Assembly (NCBI GenBank): GCA_903830565.1
Contig: CAIKUF010000293.1
Span: forward strand, 1 to 57,259
From: an uncultured bacterium
GTDB taxonomy: Bacteria; Pseudomonadota; Gammaproteobacteria; Burkholderiales; Burkholderiaceae_C
DNA length: 57,259 nucleotides
Direction: 5' to 3'
This document shows, one piece after another, positions 19,353 through 31,706 of the stretch (its first letter is position 1; each line of letters begins with the position of its first letter). The position numbers were made by a program, and so were the translations under genes. The notes beneath the pieces were generated by a model. The model was not told where the DNA came from, did not search any database, and saw only the letters and a program-made list of their open reading frames with translations.

Positions 19353-21419
19353 TCATCGCGCCGGGGCGGCGTCGCTCGCGGCCGGTTTGGGCCGTGGGGC
19401 GATCGGAGCCGATGCGGCCGGGGCCGAAGCAGCGGCTGCGGCCACAACGTCGGCCGCGGCGGCCGGCGGCGTCGCGGCCGCGCCCGGCAGCGGCACCGTG
19501 CTCGTGTCGCGCTGCACGCCGATCGGCGTGCTGGACTGGCCGAGCCGCGTCGCCGCGATGTCTTCGGCGCTCGGGTACTTGCCGAGCAGCACGTAGTCGA
19601 ACACCCGGCGTGCGATGGGCGCCGCGGAGGCGGCGCCGAAGCCCGCGTTCTCGACCACCATCGCCAATGCGACGCGCGGCGCGTCCAGCGGCGCGAAGGC
19701 GGTGTATAGCGCGTGGTCGCGGTGCCGCTCCTCGATGGTCTTGGCGTTGTACTTCTCGTCTTTGCCGATTGCGATCACCTGCGCGGTGCCGGTCTTGCCG
19801 CCGCTCTGGTAGGGCGCGCCGACGAACACGCGCGCCGAGGTGCCCTCCTGCGTCACGCCGTACAGCGCCTGACGGATGAACGCGATATGCTCGGGGTTGA
19901 GCGGCACCGGCGGCAGCGCCTGGCCCGAGACCTGGCGCTTGCTGCGCGTCTCGAAGTTCTCGATCTCGCGCACCAGGCGCGGCGTGTAGCGCTGCCCACC
20001 ACCGGCGACGACGGCGGTGGCCTGCGCAAGCTGGAGCATCGTGAAGGCGTTGTAGCCCTGGCCGATGCCGAGCGAGATCGTCTCGCCGGCGTACCACTTC
20101 TGCTGTTCCTTCTTGCGGTACGCGGCGCGCTTCCATGCCGTCGACGGCAGCAGCCCCTTGACTTCACCCTGGATGTCGATGCCGCTGATCTGGCCCAGGC
20201 CGAGCGGCTTCATGAAGTCATGGATCGCATCGACGCCGAGGTCATTGGCGAGCATGTAGTAGTAGGTGTCGCACGACTGCACGATCGACTTGTACATGTC
20301 GACCGATCCGTGGCCGAACTCCTTGTCATCGCGGAACTTATGGTTGCCGAACCAGAAGTAGCCGGGGTCGGAGATCGCCTGCTGCGGCGTGCGCTTGCCC
20401 AGGCTCAGCGCGGCCAGCGCCATGAACGGCTTGTAGGTGGACCCCGGCGGGTAGGTGCCGCGCAGCGCGCGGTTCAGGAGCGGCTTGTCGATGTCTTCGT
20501 TGAGCACCTTCCAGTTCTCGGCGTCGATGCCGTCGACGAACAGGTTGGGGTCGAAGTTGGGCTTGCTGACGAAGGCGAGGATCTCGCCATTGCGCGGGTC
20601 GATCGCCACCAGCGCGCCGCGGCGGTCGCCGAAGAGTTCCTCCACCAACGCCTGCAGGTGGATGTCGATCGCGAGCGTCAGCGTGTTGCCGGGCGTCGCC
20701 GGGTTGCTTTGCAGGCGGCGCACCGCGCGGCCGCCGGCGGTCGTCTCGATCTCCTCGAAGCCGGTGCTTCCGTGAAGGTCGGCCTCGTAGCTCTGCTCGA
20801 TGCCGAGCTTGCCGATGTACTCGGTGCCGCGGTAGTTGGGCGCATCCTCGGTCTCGTCGATGGCCGCCTTCTCGGCCTGGTTGATACGCCCGATGTAGCC
20901 GATCAGGTGGCTCGCCGTCTCTCCGCGCGGGTAGTTGCGGAACAGGCGCGCCTTGATCTCGACGCCGGGAAAACGAAAGCGCTGCGCGGTGAAGCGCGCC
21001 ACTTCTTCGTCGGTCAGGCGCGAGCGTATCGGCAGCGACTCGAAGCTCTTGCCTTCTTCCATCAGCCGCTTGAAGCGCTTGCGGTCGCGCGGTTGCACGT
21101 CGATCACCTGCGCCAGATCGTTGATCGTCGCCTCGAGGTCGTCGACCTTGGATGGCGCGATCTCCAGCGTGTAGGCCGAGTAGTTGTCGGCCAGCACGAC
21201 GCCGTTGCGGTCGACGATCAGGCCGCGGTTGGGGACGATCGGGACAACCGAGATGCGGTTGTTCTCGGCCTGGGTCGAGAGTTCGTCGTGCTGATAAACC
21301 TGCAGATACACGAGGCGTGCGATGAGCAGGCCGAAGCAGAACAACACGAACGCCGCCGCCGCGAACAGGCGCACGCGAAAGCTTCCCAGCTCGCGTTCAA
21401 TGTCTTTCAGTTCAGTCAT
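19353..21419 (-). CDS. mrdA: Penicillin-binding protein 2 (elongation transpeptidase)
   Basis: Class B penicillin-binding protein that crosslinks peptidoglycan in the elongasome with RodA. The 688-residue protein has a short cytoplasmic end, one membrane segment (about residues 18-39), a dimerisation/pedestal domain and a transpeptidase domain with active-site S327-T-Y-K330, S382-C-D384 and K542-T-G-T545. The Ala/Pro-rich last 50 or so residues are an extension beyond the catalytic domain. ATG 21419 gives the expected N-terminus (MTELKDIERELGSF); the frame stays open upstream into mreD but the family match begins here. Confidence 0.95.
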   Translation of the reverse strand: MTELKDIERELGSFRVRLFAAAAFVLFCFGLLIARLVYLQVYQHDELSTQAENNRISVVPIVPNRGLIVDRNGVVLADNYSAYTLEIAPSKVDDLEATINDLAQVIDVQPRDRKRFKRLMEEGKSFESLPIRSRLTDEEVARFTAQRFRFPGVEIKARLFRNYPRGETASHLIGYIGRINQAEKAAIDETEDAPNYRGTEYIGKLGIEQSYEADLHGSTGFEEIETTAGGRAVRRLQSNPATPGNTLTLAIDIHLQALVEELFGDRRGALVAIDPRNGEILAFVSKPNFDPNLFVDGIDAENWKVLNEDIDKPLLNRALRGTYPPGSTYKPFMALAALSLGKRTPQQAISDPGYFWFGNHKFRDDKEFGHGSVDMYKSIVQSCDTYYYMLANDLGVDAIHDFMKPLGLGQISGIDIQGEVKGLLPSTAWKRAAYRKKEQQKWYAGETISLGIGQGYNAFTMLQLAQATAVVAGGGQRYTPRLVREIENFETRSKRQVSGQALPPVPLNPEHIAFIRQALYGVTQEGTSARVFVGAPYQSGGKTGTAQVIAIGKDEKYNAKTIEERHRDHALYTAFAPLDAPRVALAMVVENAGFGAASAAPIARRVFDYVLLGKYPSAEDIAATRLGQSSTPIGVQRDTSTVPLPGAAATPPAAAADVVAAAAASAPAASAPIAPRPKPAASDAAPAR

Positions 21420-21447
21420 GTTCGGGCAAGGCGCGCACTCACTGCAA

Positions 21448-21966
21448 TCACAGCGGTCTGTTCTGATCCGGATCCGGCGCTCGCCGTTGCGGCGCCAGCA
21501 GCAGCCAGGTGACGGGCGGCCAGAGCAGCGATTCGAACACCGGTGCAAGCAGGAGCTGCCAGCCCGGGAACATGCCGCCCGCGAGCACGCGCACGAGCAG
21601 CGACACCGCGTGCGCGGCGAAGAACAGCGGCAGGATCTGCACCGCCTGCGACGGCACGGTGAACCACAGCAGGCGGCGATGGACAGTGACCGCGAAGAAG
21701 CTCAGCAGCGTGTAGGCCAGCGCATGCTGGCCAAGCACCGCACCGTCGTGCACGTCCATCACGAGGCCGAACGCAAACGCCACGCCGACACCGATCCGCC
21801 GCGGCTGGTGCACGTTCCAGAACACGAGCGCCAGCGCGAGCAGGTCGGGCATCGCCGGCTGACGCCCGAGCGGGACCAGGTTGAAGGCGAGCGCACCGAG
21901 CAGCGTCGCCCAGATGAAGATCGGGTTGACGGGCAGCAGCAGCTGATCGGCGCTGCGCCGCATCAT
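21448..21966 (-). CDS. mreD: Rod shape-determining protein MreD
   Basis: Small multi-spanning inner-membrane protein of the elongasome. The 172-residue product has about five membrane segments (ATLLGALAFNLVPLG, LLALALVFWNVH, then GLVMDVHDGAVLGQHALAYTLL, which is a typical MreD segment). The tandem ATGs at 21966 and 21963 fit the family start; the frame is open further upstream but overlaps mreC. It follows mreC by 25 nt and ends 28 nt before mrdA. Confidence 0.92.
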   Translation of the reverse strand: MMRRSADQLLLPVNPIFIWATLLGALAFNLVPLGRQPAMPDLLALALVFWNVHQPRRIGVGVAFAFGLVMDVHDGAVLGQHALAYTLLSFFAVTVHRRLLWFTVPSQAVQILPLFFAAHAVSLLVRVLAGGMFPGWQLLLAPVFESLLWPPVTWLLLAPQRRAPDPDQNRPL

Positions 21967-21991
21967 GATGCAGAACCTCGCAAAGCCAGCA

Positions 21992-22906
21992 TCACCGACG
22001 CCCCGGCTTGCGCGGCGGCGCCGACGCGGCTTCGGCCTCGGGCCGCGGCGGCAGCTGCGCTCCCACGGGTTCGAGAACCAGCACCTGGCGCACGCTGTCG
22101 GGCGAAGCCACCGGCTGCAGCAGGATGCGCGCGAAACTGGTCTCGATGCGGCGGTCGACCTGGCGGACCCGCGCCACCGCCAAGCCGGGCGGGTAGATGC
22201 CGTCGACGCCCGACGTGGTGAGCAGGTCGCCCACCTGCACGTCGGCATTGCCGGCCATGAAGCGCAATTCCATGCCGGCGCCGCCGGTCAGCCCGAACGC
22301 CGCGCCGCGCGCCAGCGTGCGCGTGTTGAGGACCGGGATCGCGGCGTCCTTGTCGGTCAGCAGGCTCACTTCGGCGCTGAGCGGGTAGACGCGCGTCACT
22401 TGCCCGAGCACGCCCTGCTCGTTGATCACCGGCGAGCCGATCAGCACCCCGCTGACCCGGCCACGGTCGATGACGACCTTGCGCGAATAGGGGTCCGGCG
22501 CCTCGTAGAGCACCTCGGCGGCGAGCGAGCGGATGGTCAGCGCCGGGCGCAGATCGAGCAGGCCGCGCAGGCGCGCGTTCTCCAGCGTCAGTTGCTCGAC
22601 TTGCGCGGCCCTCTGAGACTGCAGAATGAGCTCGCTGCGGGCCGCCTGTTCGCGGCCGAGTGCGTCTTGAAGCCCGCTCGCGTATTCACTGCTGCGCTCC
22701 CACGCAGCCACCGGAATCATCAGCAAGCGCTCCATGGGCAGCAGCGCTGTGGCGACCACCGCGCGCATCGGCAGCGTGATCTTGAAGCGCGTGTCGGCCA
22801 CCATCAGCAGCACGGCCAGCGCCGAGAAGAACACCATCTTGCTCAGCGCCGAAGGTCCCTGGCGGAAGAAGGGCGGCGGCGTACGATCGAAGCTGCCCAG
22901 GGCCAT
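21992..22906 (-). CDS. mreC: Rod shape-determining protein MreC
   Basis: Periplasmic elongasome scaffold that activates PBP2. The 304-residue protein has one membrane segment near residues 24-42, a coiled-coil stretch (about residues 75-110, ending VEQLTLENARLRGLL), and the double beta-barrel domain (VINEQGVLGQV, DVQVGDLLTTSGVDGIYPPG). A short Pro/Ala-rich tail follows. ATG 22906 gives MALGSFDRTPPPFFRQGPS, a typical start. The gap to mreB is 172 nt and holds a repeat element. Confidence 0.94.
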   Translation of the reverse strand: MALGSFDRTPPPFFRQGPSALSKMVFFSALAVLLMVADTRFKITLPMRAVVATALLPMERLLMIPVAAWERSSEYASGLQDALGREQAARSELILQSQRAAQVEQLTLENARLRGLLDLRPALTIRSLAAEVLYEAPDPYSRKVVIDRGRVSGVLIGSPVINEQGVLGQVTRVYPLSAEVSLLTDKDAAIPVLNTRTLARGAAFGLTGGAGMELRFMAGNADVQVGDLLTTSGVDGIYPPGLAVARVRQVDRRIETSFARILLQPVASPDSVRQVLVLEPVGAQLPPRPEAEAASAPPRKPGRR

Positions 22907-22979
22907 GGTTGCGCAGCGGTCAGAGTGGAATTGCGCTCGGCGGAAGGGCTGCCTTAGCGCTCGGGGGGTTGCGCCCGGA

Positions 22980-23037
22980 CACAGACAGTCCCTGCGGACT
23001 GGCAGTGCCTGGCCCAGGGCCGGGCCTGTGGCCCGGC
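22980..23037. repeat. Second copy of the two-hairpin repeat, between mreB and mreC
   Basis: The first stem-loop is at 22980-23007 (12-nt arms with two mismatches, loop CTGC). The second is at 23019-23037 (GCCGGGCC-TGT-GGCCCGGC, 8-bp perfect). Order and spacing match the pair at 19248-19308. Both copies lie inside the mre/mrd transcription string. Confidence 0.7.
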
Positions 23038-23078
23038 GCGGCCTGCAAGGCACACCGCAGGTGTCTTGGGGCCGTCAT

Positions 23079-24422
<1,344 letters not shown>

Positions 24423-24722
24423 ATGCCGCTGAGCCCCGACGACGTGAGCCGCATCGCGCACCTCGCGCGGCTCGAGTTGAAGCCGGAGGAGCAGGCGGCG
24501 ATGCTGGTGCAGCTCAACGGCTTTTTCTCCATCGTTGAGCAGATGAGCGCCGTCGACACGCGCGGCGTCGAGCCGCTTTACACGCCGCTGGCTGCGGTGC
24601 AGGAGATGCCGCTGCGCCTGCGCGACGACGTGGTGACCGAAGTCGACCGCCGCGAGGCCAACCAGCGCAGCGCGCCAGCGGTGGCGGATGGGTTGTTCCT
24701 CGTTCCGAAAGTGATCGAGTGA
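24423..24722 (+). CDS. gatC: Asp-tRNA(Asn)/Glu-tRNA(Gln) amidotransferase subunit C
   Basis: Small stabilising subunit of the GatCAB complex, which converts misacylated Asp-tRNA(Asn) and/or Glu-tRNA(Gln) to the amide forms. The 99-residue protein begins [19 protein letters not shown] and contains VEPLYTPL and LRDDVV, typical of the family. Its stop overlaps the gatA GTG start (GTGA). Confidence 0.93.
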   Translation: MPLSPDDVSRIAHLARLELKPEEQAAMLVQLNGFFSIVEQMSAVDTRGVEPLYTPLAAVQEMPLRLRDDVVTEVDRREANQRSAPAVADGLFLVPKVIE

Positions 24723-26209
24723 GCGCCGCGCTGCACACCCTCGGCGTCGCCGAGCTCGGGCGATCGCTGGACGAAGGACGCATCAGCAGCATCGAGATCA
24801 CGACCCATCTGCTTGCACGCTCGGCAAGCCATTCGGACCTCGGCGCGTTTCTGTGCGTCAATGAAGAAGGCGCGATGGCCCAGGCTCGCGCCGCCGACGC
24901 GCGGCGCGCTGCCGGCGAGCGCGGCGCGCTGCTCGGCGTGCCGCTGGCGCACAAGGACATCTTCGTCACCGAGTCGCTGCCGACGACCGCCGGCTCGAAG
25001 ATCCTCGCCGGCTATCGCAGCCCGTTCGACGCCACCGTCGTCGCGCGCCTCGCCGCCGCGGGAACGGTCACCCTCGGCAAGCTCAACTGCGACGAGTTCG
25101 CGATGGGCTCGTCGAACGAGAACTCGGCCTACGCGCCGGTGCGCAACCCGTGGGACCGCACGCGCGTTCCGGGCGGCTCTTCGGGCGGTTCGGCGGCTGC
25201 CGTCGCGGCGCGCCTGCTGCCGGCGGCGACCGGCACCGATACCGGCGGCTCGATACGCCAGCCGGCGAGCTTCTCCGGCGTCACCGGCATCAAGCCGACC
25301 TACGGCGTGTGCTCGCGCTACGGCATGATCGCCTTCGCGTCCAGCCTCGATCAGGCCGGCCCGCTGGCGCGCAGCGCCGAGGACTGCGCGCTGCTGCTGT
25401 CGGCGATGAGCGGTTTCGACGAGCGCGATTCGACGAGCGCGCAGCGCCCGCGGCAGGACTATCACGCCGCGCTGTCGACGGCCCGCGAAGGCGCGACCGC
25501 GGCGCGACCGCTGGCCGGGCTGCGCATTGGGCTGCCGAGGGAGTTCTTTCCGGCCGCGCTGGCCGCCGATGTCGAAGGCGCGGTGCGCGCCGCATTGCAG
25601 GGGCTGGAGCGACTCGGCGCGACGCTGGTCGACGTCAGCCTGCCGCGCACCGAGCTGTCGATCCCGGTCTACTACATCATCGCGCCCGCCGAAGCGAGCT
25701 CGAACCTGTCGCGCTTCGACGGCGTGCGCTACGGCCATCGCGCGGCGAAGTACGGCGACCTGATGGACATGTACAAGAAGACCCGCGCCGAGGGCTTCGG
25801 CGCCGAGGTCAAGCGACGCATCATGATCGGCACCTACGTACTCTCGCACGGCTACTACGACGCCTACTACCTGCAGGCGCAGAAGCTGCGCCGCATGATC
25901 GCCGACGATTTCCAGGCCTGCTTCGCGCAGTGCGACCTCATCGCCGGCCCGGTGGCGCCGAGTGTCGCCTGGCGGCTCGGCGAGAAGGACGACGACCCGG
26001 TCGCGGCCTACCTCGCGGACATCTTCACACTGCCGGCGAGCCTGGCCGGACTGCCGGGCATGAGCCTGCCGGCTGGCTTCGGCGAGGGCGGCATGCCGGT
26101 CGGGCTGCAGTTGATCGGCAACTACTTCCACGAAGGCGCGCTGCTGCACGCCGCGCACGCCTTCCAGCAGGCGAGCGACTGGCACCGCCGCTTGCCGCAG
26201 GGGTTTTGA
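24719..26209 (+). CDS. gatA: Asp-tRNA(Asn)/Glu-tRNA(Gln) amidotransferase subunit A
   Basis: Glutaminase subunit that supplies ammonia to GatB. The 496-residue amidase-signature protein has the Ser-cisSer-Lys triad: K79 in LAHKD, S154 in GGSSGGS and S178 in TDTGGSIR, the same numbering as in well-studied GatA proteins. The GTG start overlaps the gatC stop, so the two are translationally coupled. Length is normal. Confidence 0.95.
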   Translation: MSAALHTLGVAELGRSLDEGRISSIEITTHLLARSASHSDLGAFLCVNEEGAMAQARAADARRAAGERGALLGVPLAHKDIFVTESLPTTAGSKILAGYRSPFDATVVARLAAAGTVTLGKLNCDEFAMGSSNENSAYAPVRNPWDRTRVPGGSSGGSAAAVAARLLPAATGTDTGGSIRQPASFSGVTGIKPTYGVCSRYGMIAFASSLDQAGPLARSAEDCALLLSAMSGFDERDSTSAQRPRQDYHAALSTAREGATAARPLAGLRIGLPREFFPAALAADVEGAVRAALQGLERLGATLVDVSLPRTELSIPVYYIIAPAEASSNLSRFDGVRYGHRAAKYGDLMDMYKKTRAEGFGAEVKRRIMIGTYVLSHGYYDAYYLQAQKLRRMIADDFQACFAQCDLIAGPVAPSVAWRLGEKDDDPVAAYLADIFTLPASLAGLPGMSLPAGFGEGGMPVGLQLIGNYFHEGALLHAAHAFQQASDWHRRLPQGF

Positions 26210-26217
26210 CATGGCGC

Positions 26218-26281
26218 CCCCAAGCTCACTTCGTTCGCTGCCCCCCGAGGGGGATGCCGTTCCGCTTGGGGCGGCCCGGCG
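26218..26281. repeat. GC-rich hairpin repeat between gatA and gatB
   Basis: The outer arms CCCCAAGC (26218-26225) and GCTTGGGG (26264-26271) enclose an inner C-run/GA/G-run hairpin at 26241-26253. The last 17 bases (26265-26281) are identical to 10708-10724 in yidD. It fills most of the 81-nt gatA-gatB gap. Confidence 0.7.
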
Positions 26282-26290
26282 CGTCACGCA

Positions 26291-27739
<1,449 letters not shown>

Positions 27740-27826
27740 CGCACGGCAATCGGTGACCCTCGTGGGCGCCGCCGCGCGGTGCCAGAATTCCCACTGTTTG
27801 AATCCCAACGATCAGGACTTCGCGCC

Positions 27827-30283
27827 ATGAACGTCACGCTTCGAATCGTCCCGCCAGTGCTTGTCGCGGCGCTGCTCTCGGCTGCTGTCCATCTCGCCAC
27901 CGCCCAGCCTGCCGCCGCGCCGGCCGCTGCGGCCAGCGCTGCATCGGCGCTGCCGGCCGACCCGTGGCCACGCCAGATCAACCTGTCGACCGGCACCGTG
28001 CTGATGTACCAGCCGCAGGTCAACCAATGGCAAGGCAACCAGATCGACTTCCGCTCGGCGCTGGCGTTCATGCCCAAGGGTGCCAAGCAGGAGACTTTCG
28101 GCGTTATGTTTGCCACCGCGCGAACCCAGGTCGACAAGGTCAACCGCGTCGTGGTGTTCGAGAACATGACGATCACCAAGAGCGACTTCCCGGCCCTGCC
28201 CGACCGCGGCGCGGCCTATGCGGCCGAGTTGCAAAGCGCCATTGCGAGCAACGTGCGCACGATCTCGCTCGACCGCCTGACCGCTTCGCTTGCAATGAGC
28301 GGCATCAAGCCGCCGACGGTGCCGGTGCAGAACACCCCGCCGAAGGTGTTCGTCAGCTATTCACCCGCCATCCTGGTGCCGATCGACGGCGCGCCGGTCA
28401 TCAAGCCGGTGCCGGGGAGCGCCGGCTTCCAGCGCGTGATCAACACCAAGGCTGCCGTCTTCCAAGCGGCGCTCGGGCTTGGCTACTACTTGCACGTCTA
28501 TGACGGCTGGCTGTTCGCGAGTGCGATCGAAGGCCCCTGGACGCTCGCCGGCTCGGTGCCGGTGGGCCTGAACACCGAAGCCCTGCAACTCGCCAAGGCG
28601 GGCGTCGTCGACATGCTCGACGGCGGACCGAAGGCCAACCCGAAGCCCTCGCTGGCCAATGGCGTGCCGAACATCATCACGAGCCAAGTGGCCGCCGAGC
28701 TGATCGTCTTCAATGGCCAACCCGACTTCGTTCCGATCAATGGCACGCAACTGCTGTGGGCGACGAACACGACCTCGGACGTCTTCATCAACACGGTCAG
28801 CAACGACTACTTCATCTTGATGTCCGGCCGCTGGTTCACCGGCGCCGGCATCAACGGGCCGTGGAACTACATCGCCAGCAACGCGCTGCCGCCCGACTTC
28901 GCGCGCATCCCGCCCGGTTCGCTCGCCTCGGCGGTGCTGCCCACGGTCGCCGGAACGCCGCAGGCGCAGGAGGCTGTGATCCAGAACACGATTCCGCAGA
29001 CGGCGACCATCAAACGCGTCAACGGGCCGAGCTTCACGCCGAGCTTCGACGGCGCGCCGCAGTTGCTGCCGATCGCCGGCACGCCGCTGTCGTACGTCGC
29101 CAATGCGTCGGCGCCGCTGATCCAGGTCTCGCCGAGCGCGTACTACGCGGTCCAAGCCGGCGTGTGGTTCACCGCGCCCGGCGTCACCGGGCCGTGGAGC
29201 GTCGCCGCCGCGGTGCCGGACGTGATCTACACAATTCCGCCGTCCTCGCCGATCTACTACGTCACCTACGTGCGCATCTACGAGGCGACGCCTCAGTATG
29301 TGTACGCCGGCTACACGCCGGGCTACCTGGGCACCGTGGTCTCGCCGGACGGAACTATCGTCTACGGCACGGGCTACGCCTACAGCCCGTGGATAGGCTC
29401 GATCTGGTATCCGCCGCCCTACACCTACGGCATCGCCGCGGCGCCGATCTACAACCCCTACGTCGGCTACACCTTCGGCTTCGCCGCAGGGCTGGCCACC
29501 GCTGCCTTCTGGGGCTGGGGTGGTGCTTACTATGGAGGTTATTACGGCGGCGCGTACTACCACCCGGGCTACTACGGCGGCTACGGCTGCTGCGCGTCGG
29601 CGAGCGCAAACGTCTACGGCCACTGGGGCAATGCGGCGTACTCGGGCACGCGCTCGTGGTACGCGGGCGGCGGCGTGGCCGGCAGCACGGCCAGCGGCAG
29701 CTACGCCAACGCGCGCACGGGAACGACCGGGAACTACAACGCGGGCCGGCAGTACAACGCCAACACCGGCAACGCCTCGCGCGGCTACGACCGCACGGTC
29801 AACACGCCCTCCGACGGCTCAGGCAACGTCGCCCGAGGCGCGAACTACAACACCACCACCGGTCAGCGCTCGTACGGCTCGAACGCGTCGTACACCGGCG
29901 CCGGCGGCAGCTCGATCGACCGCACAAGCGCCACCACGGCCGGGCCGCAGGGCACCGGGCACACGGCGCAGACGACGACCTACAACGCCAAGACCGGCCA
30001 GACGAACACCTGGGGCAGCGCCAATCCGGGCAGCAACGACCACTTCGCCGACAGCAGCGGCAACGTGACGCGCAGCGACGGCAGCGGCGGCTGGCAGCAG
30101 CATTCGGCCAGCGGCTGGGGCGCGGCCTCGGGCGACACTTCGTGGGCCGATCGCGAAGCGCAGGCGCGCAGCGCCGGCGATGACCGCTTCGGCGGCGGCG
30201 GCGGCGGCGGCGACCGCTTCGGCGGCGGCGGCGGCGGCTTTGGCGGCGGTGGATTCCGGGGCGGCGGCGGCTTTCGCCGATAG
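27827..30283 (+). CDS. Large secreted protein with three GPW repeats and a glycine-rich tail, function unknown
   Basis: An 818-residue protein with a Sec signal peptide (PPVLVAALLSAAVHLATA, cleavage near residue 26). Three related segments about 110 residues apart each carry a P-I-x-G motif (residues 185, 303, 415) and, roughly 30-50 residues on, an aromatic hairpin ending GPW (around 219-238, 327-346 and 438-457). Residues 475-590 are Tyr/Pro/Gly-rich with two adjacent cysteines (GYGCCA). The rest, from about 600, is a low-complexity Gly/Ser/Asn/Thr tail ending in glycine runs with RFGG and FRR. I do not recognise a named function; a cell-surface or carbohydrate-binding role is only a guess. 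ATG 27827 gives the signal peptide. Confidence 0.75.
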   Translation: MNVTLRIVPPVLVAALLSAAVHLATAQPAAAPAAAASAASALPADPWPRQINLSTGTVLMYQPQVNQWQGNQIDFRSALAFMPKGAKQETFGVMFATARTQVDKVNRVVVFENMTITKSDFPALPDRGAAYAAELQSAIASNVRTISLDRLTASLAMSGIKPPTVPVQNTPPKVFVSYSPAILVPIDGAPVIKPVPGSAGFQRVINTKAAVFQAALGLGYYLHVYDGWLFASAIEGPWTLAGSVPVGLNTEALQLAKAGVVDMLDGGPKANPKPSLANGVPNIITSQVAAELIVFNGQPDFVPINGTQLLWATNTTSDVFINTVSNDYFILMSGRWFTGAGINGPWNYIASNALPPDFARIPPGSLASAVLPTVAGTPQAQEAVIQNTIPQTATIKRVNGPSFTPSFDGAPQLLPIAGTPLSYVANASAPLIQVSPSAYYAVQAGVWFTAPGVTGPWSVAAAVPDVIYTIPPSSPIYYVTYVRIYEATPQYVYAGYTPGYLGTVVSPDGTIVYGTGYAYSPWIGSIWYPPPYTYGIAAAPIYNPYVGYTFGFAAGLATAAFWGWGGAYYGGYYGGAYYHPGYYGGYGCCASASANVYGHWGNAAYSGTRSWYAGGGVAGSTASGSYANARTGTTGNYNAGRQYNANTGNASRGYDRTVNTPSDGSGNVARGANYNTTTGQRSYGSNASYTGAGGSSIDRTSATTAGPQGTGHTAQTTTYNAKTGQTNTWGSANPGSNDHFADSSGNVTRSDGSGGWQQHSASGWGAASGDTSWADREAQARSAGDDRFGGGGGGGDRFGGGGGGFGGGGFRGGGGFRR

Positions 30284-30297
30284 GAGCTGGCCCAGTC

Positions 30298-31014
30298 CTA
30301 CTTCCGCGGCGGCTTGCTCGCCGCAGACGCTGCCGGGGCCGGCGCCGCGGCGGCGTTGAGCACACCCATCGAGCCTGGCGCGGCACCGCCCCACAACCGT
30401 TTGAGGCGATCGAGTTCGATATCGAACAGGGCGTTGATGCGCCCGGTCTCGGCCTGCTGGTTCTGCACCAGCGTTCGCTGCGCTTCGAGCGCGGCGTCGT
30501 TGGCGTCGAGTGCCTGCCTGAGCTTGGGCGACAGGGTCCTGCCGGCATAGAACTCGGCCTCGTCGAGCAGCGGCTTGCGCTCGGCGGCGAGCAGCTTGAG
30601 GCGTTCCTCGGACAGTCGAACCGCCTTGCGCACGTCGTCGAGTGCCGACTCGCGCGCGCGGCGGTGCGTAGCCTCGTTCGGGAATCGCATCATCAGGTTG
30701 CGGTCACGGCGCACCGCATCGAGCCGCGCCGCGCGCTCGGCGGCGGCGCGGCGCTCGGCGGCCTCCATATCGGCACGCTCGTCGGAGGTCGGTGTCGGCG
30801 GCACGACCTTGCGCACCGAGCCATCGGCGTTGAGAAGCCGCTGGTCACGATTGGCGCACTCGGGGATGGGGCGATCGGAAGTCAGTGTCTTGCCGCTCGC
30901 GTCGACGCACGTGTAGATCGCCGCCGAGCCCGCGGCGCAGGCTTCGCTTGCGAGCGATGCCGAGAGCCACAGCGTGGCGGCAATCTCGGCGACGACAACG
31001 CCGTGCTTGCGCAT
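30298..31014 (-). CDS. DUF4124 domain-containing periplasmic protein
   Basis: A 238-residue protein of unknown function. It has an N-terminal signal peptide (ending near residue 28), then the DUF4124 segment typical of proteobacterial envelope proteins (IYTCVDASGKTLTSDRPIPEC, two cysteines that may pair), then long charged helices (residues 78-200) likely to form a coiled coil, and an Ala/Pro tail. The ATG is directly against the pyrE stop, so it is probably co-transcribed with pyrE. Confidence 0.75.
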   Translation of the reverse strand: MRKHGVVVAEIAATLWLSASLASEACAAGSAAIYTCVDASGKTLTSDRPIPECANRDQRLLNADGSVRKVVPPTPTSDERADMEAAERRAAAERAARLDAVRRDRNLMMRFPNEATHRRARESALDDVRKAVRLSEERLKLLAAERKPLLDEAEFYAGRTLSPKLRQALDANDAALEAQRTLVQNQQAETGRINALFDIELDRLKRLWGGAAPGSMGVLNAAAAPAPAASAASKPPRK

Positions 31015-31695
31015 TCAGACTCCGTAGCGTTGGCGATAGGCGGCCACCGGCGCGAGGTGTGCCGCGAGGGCCGGGTCGAGGGTCGACTGTAAGTACTCGA
31101 AGACGTCGGCAAGCGTCGCAACAGCAGCCGTTTCCAGGCCCAACTCGCGCTGGACAAACTGCACCGCCGAGTCGCTGCCGCCGTCGCTTGCCCGTTCCTG
31201 GCGGTCGAGCGCGATCGCCACCGCGCACGCCTTGCCACCGGCCGCTTTGATCATCGCCACCGACTCGCGCACGGAGATGCCCGCCGAGATCACGTCGTCG
31301 ACGATCAGCACGCGACCGGCCACCTTGGCACCGACCAGCGTGCCGCCTTCGCCGTGGTCCTTGGCCTCTTTGCGGTTGTAAGCGTAGGGCACGTTGCGGC
31401 CGAGCCGGGCCAGCTCGATCGCGACCGCCGCGGCGAGCACGATGCCCTTGTAGGCCGGGCCGAACAGCATGTCGAATTCGATTCCCGACACGATCAGGCG
31501 CCGCGCATAGAATTCCGCCAGCCTGCCGAGCTTGGCACCGTCGTCGAACAGCCCGGCATTGAAGAAGTAGGGCGAGAGCCGACCGGACTTGATCTTGTAC
31601 TCGCCAAAGCGCAGAACACCGGCGGCGAGCGAGAACTTCACGAATTCCAGCGCCAGCGAGTCGCCGCTCGGGTCGGCGACAGTCTCATCGTTCAT
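31015..31695 (-). CDS. pyrE: Orotate phosphoribosyltransferase
   Basis: Pyrimidine synthesis enzyme that joins orotate and PRPP to give OMP. The 226-residue protein has the PRPP-binding motif VLIVDDVISAG at residues 129-139 and the catalytic flexible loop around NRKEAKDHGEGG (107-118). The length fits the family. It starts 11 nt from the divergent exonuclease gene, so their promoters must overlap the coding ends. Confidence 0.95.
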   Translation of the reverse strand: MNDETVADPSGDSLALEFVKFSLAAGVLRFGEYKIKSGRLSPYFFNAGLFDDGAKLGRLAEFYARRLIVSGIEFDMLFGPAYKGIVLAAAVAIELARLGRNVPYAYNRKEAKDHGEGGTLVGAKVAGRVLIVDDVISAGISVRESVAMIKAAGGKACAVAIALDRQERASDGGSDSAVQFVQRELGLETAAVATLADVFEYLQSTLDPALAAHLAPVAAYRQRYGV

Positions 31696-31706
31696 TGAGG
31701 AATCCC

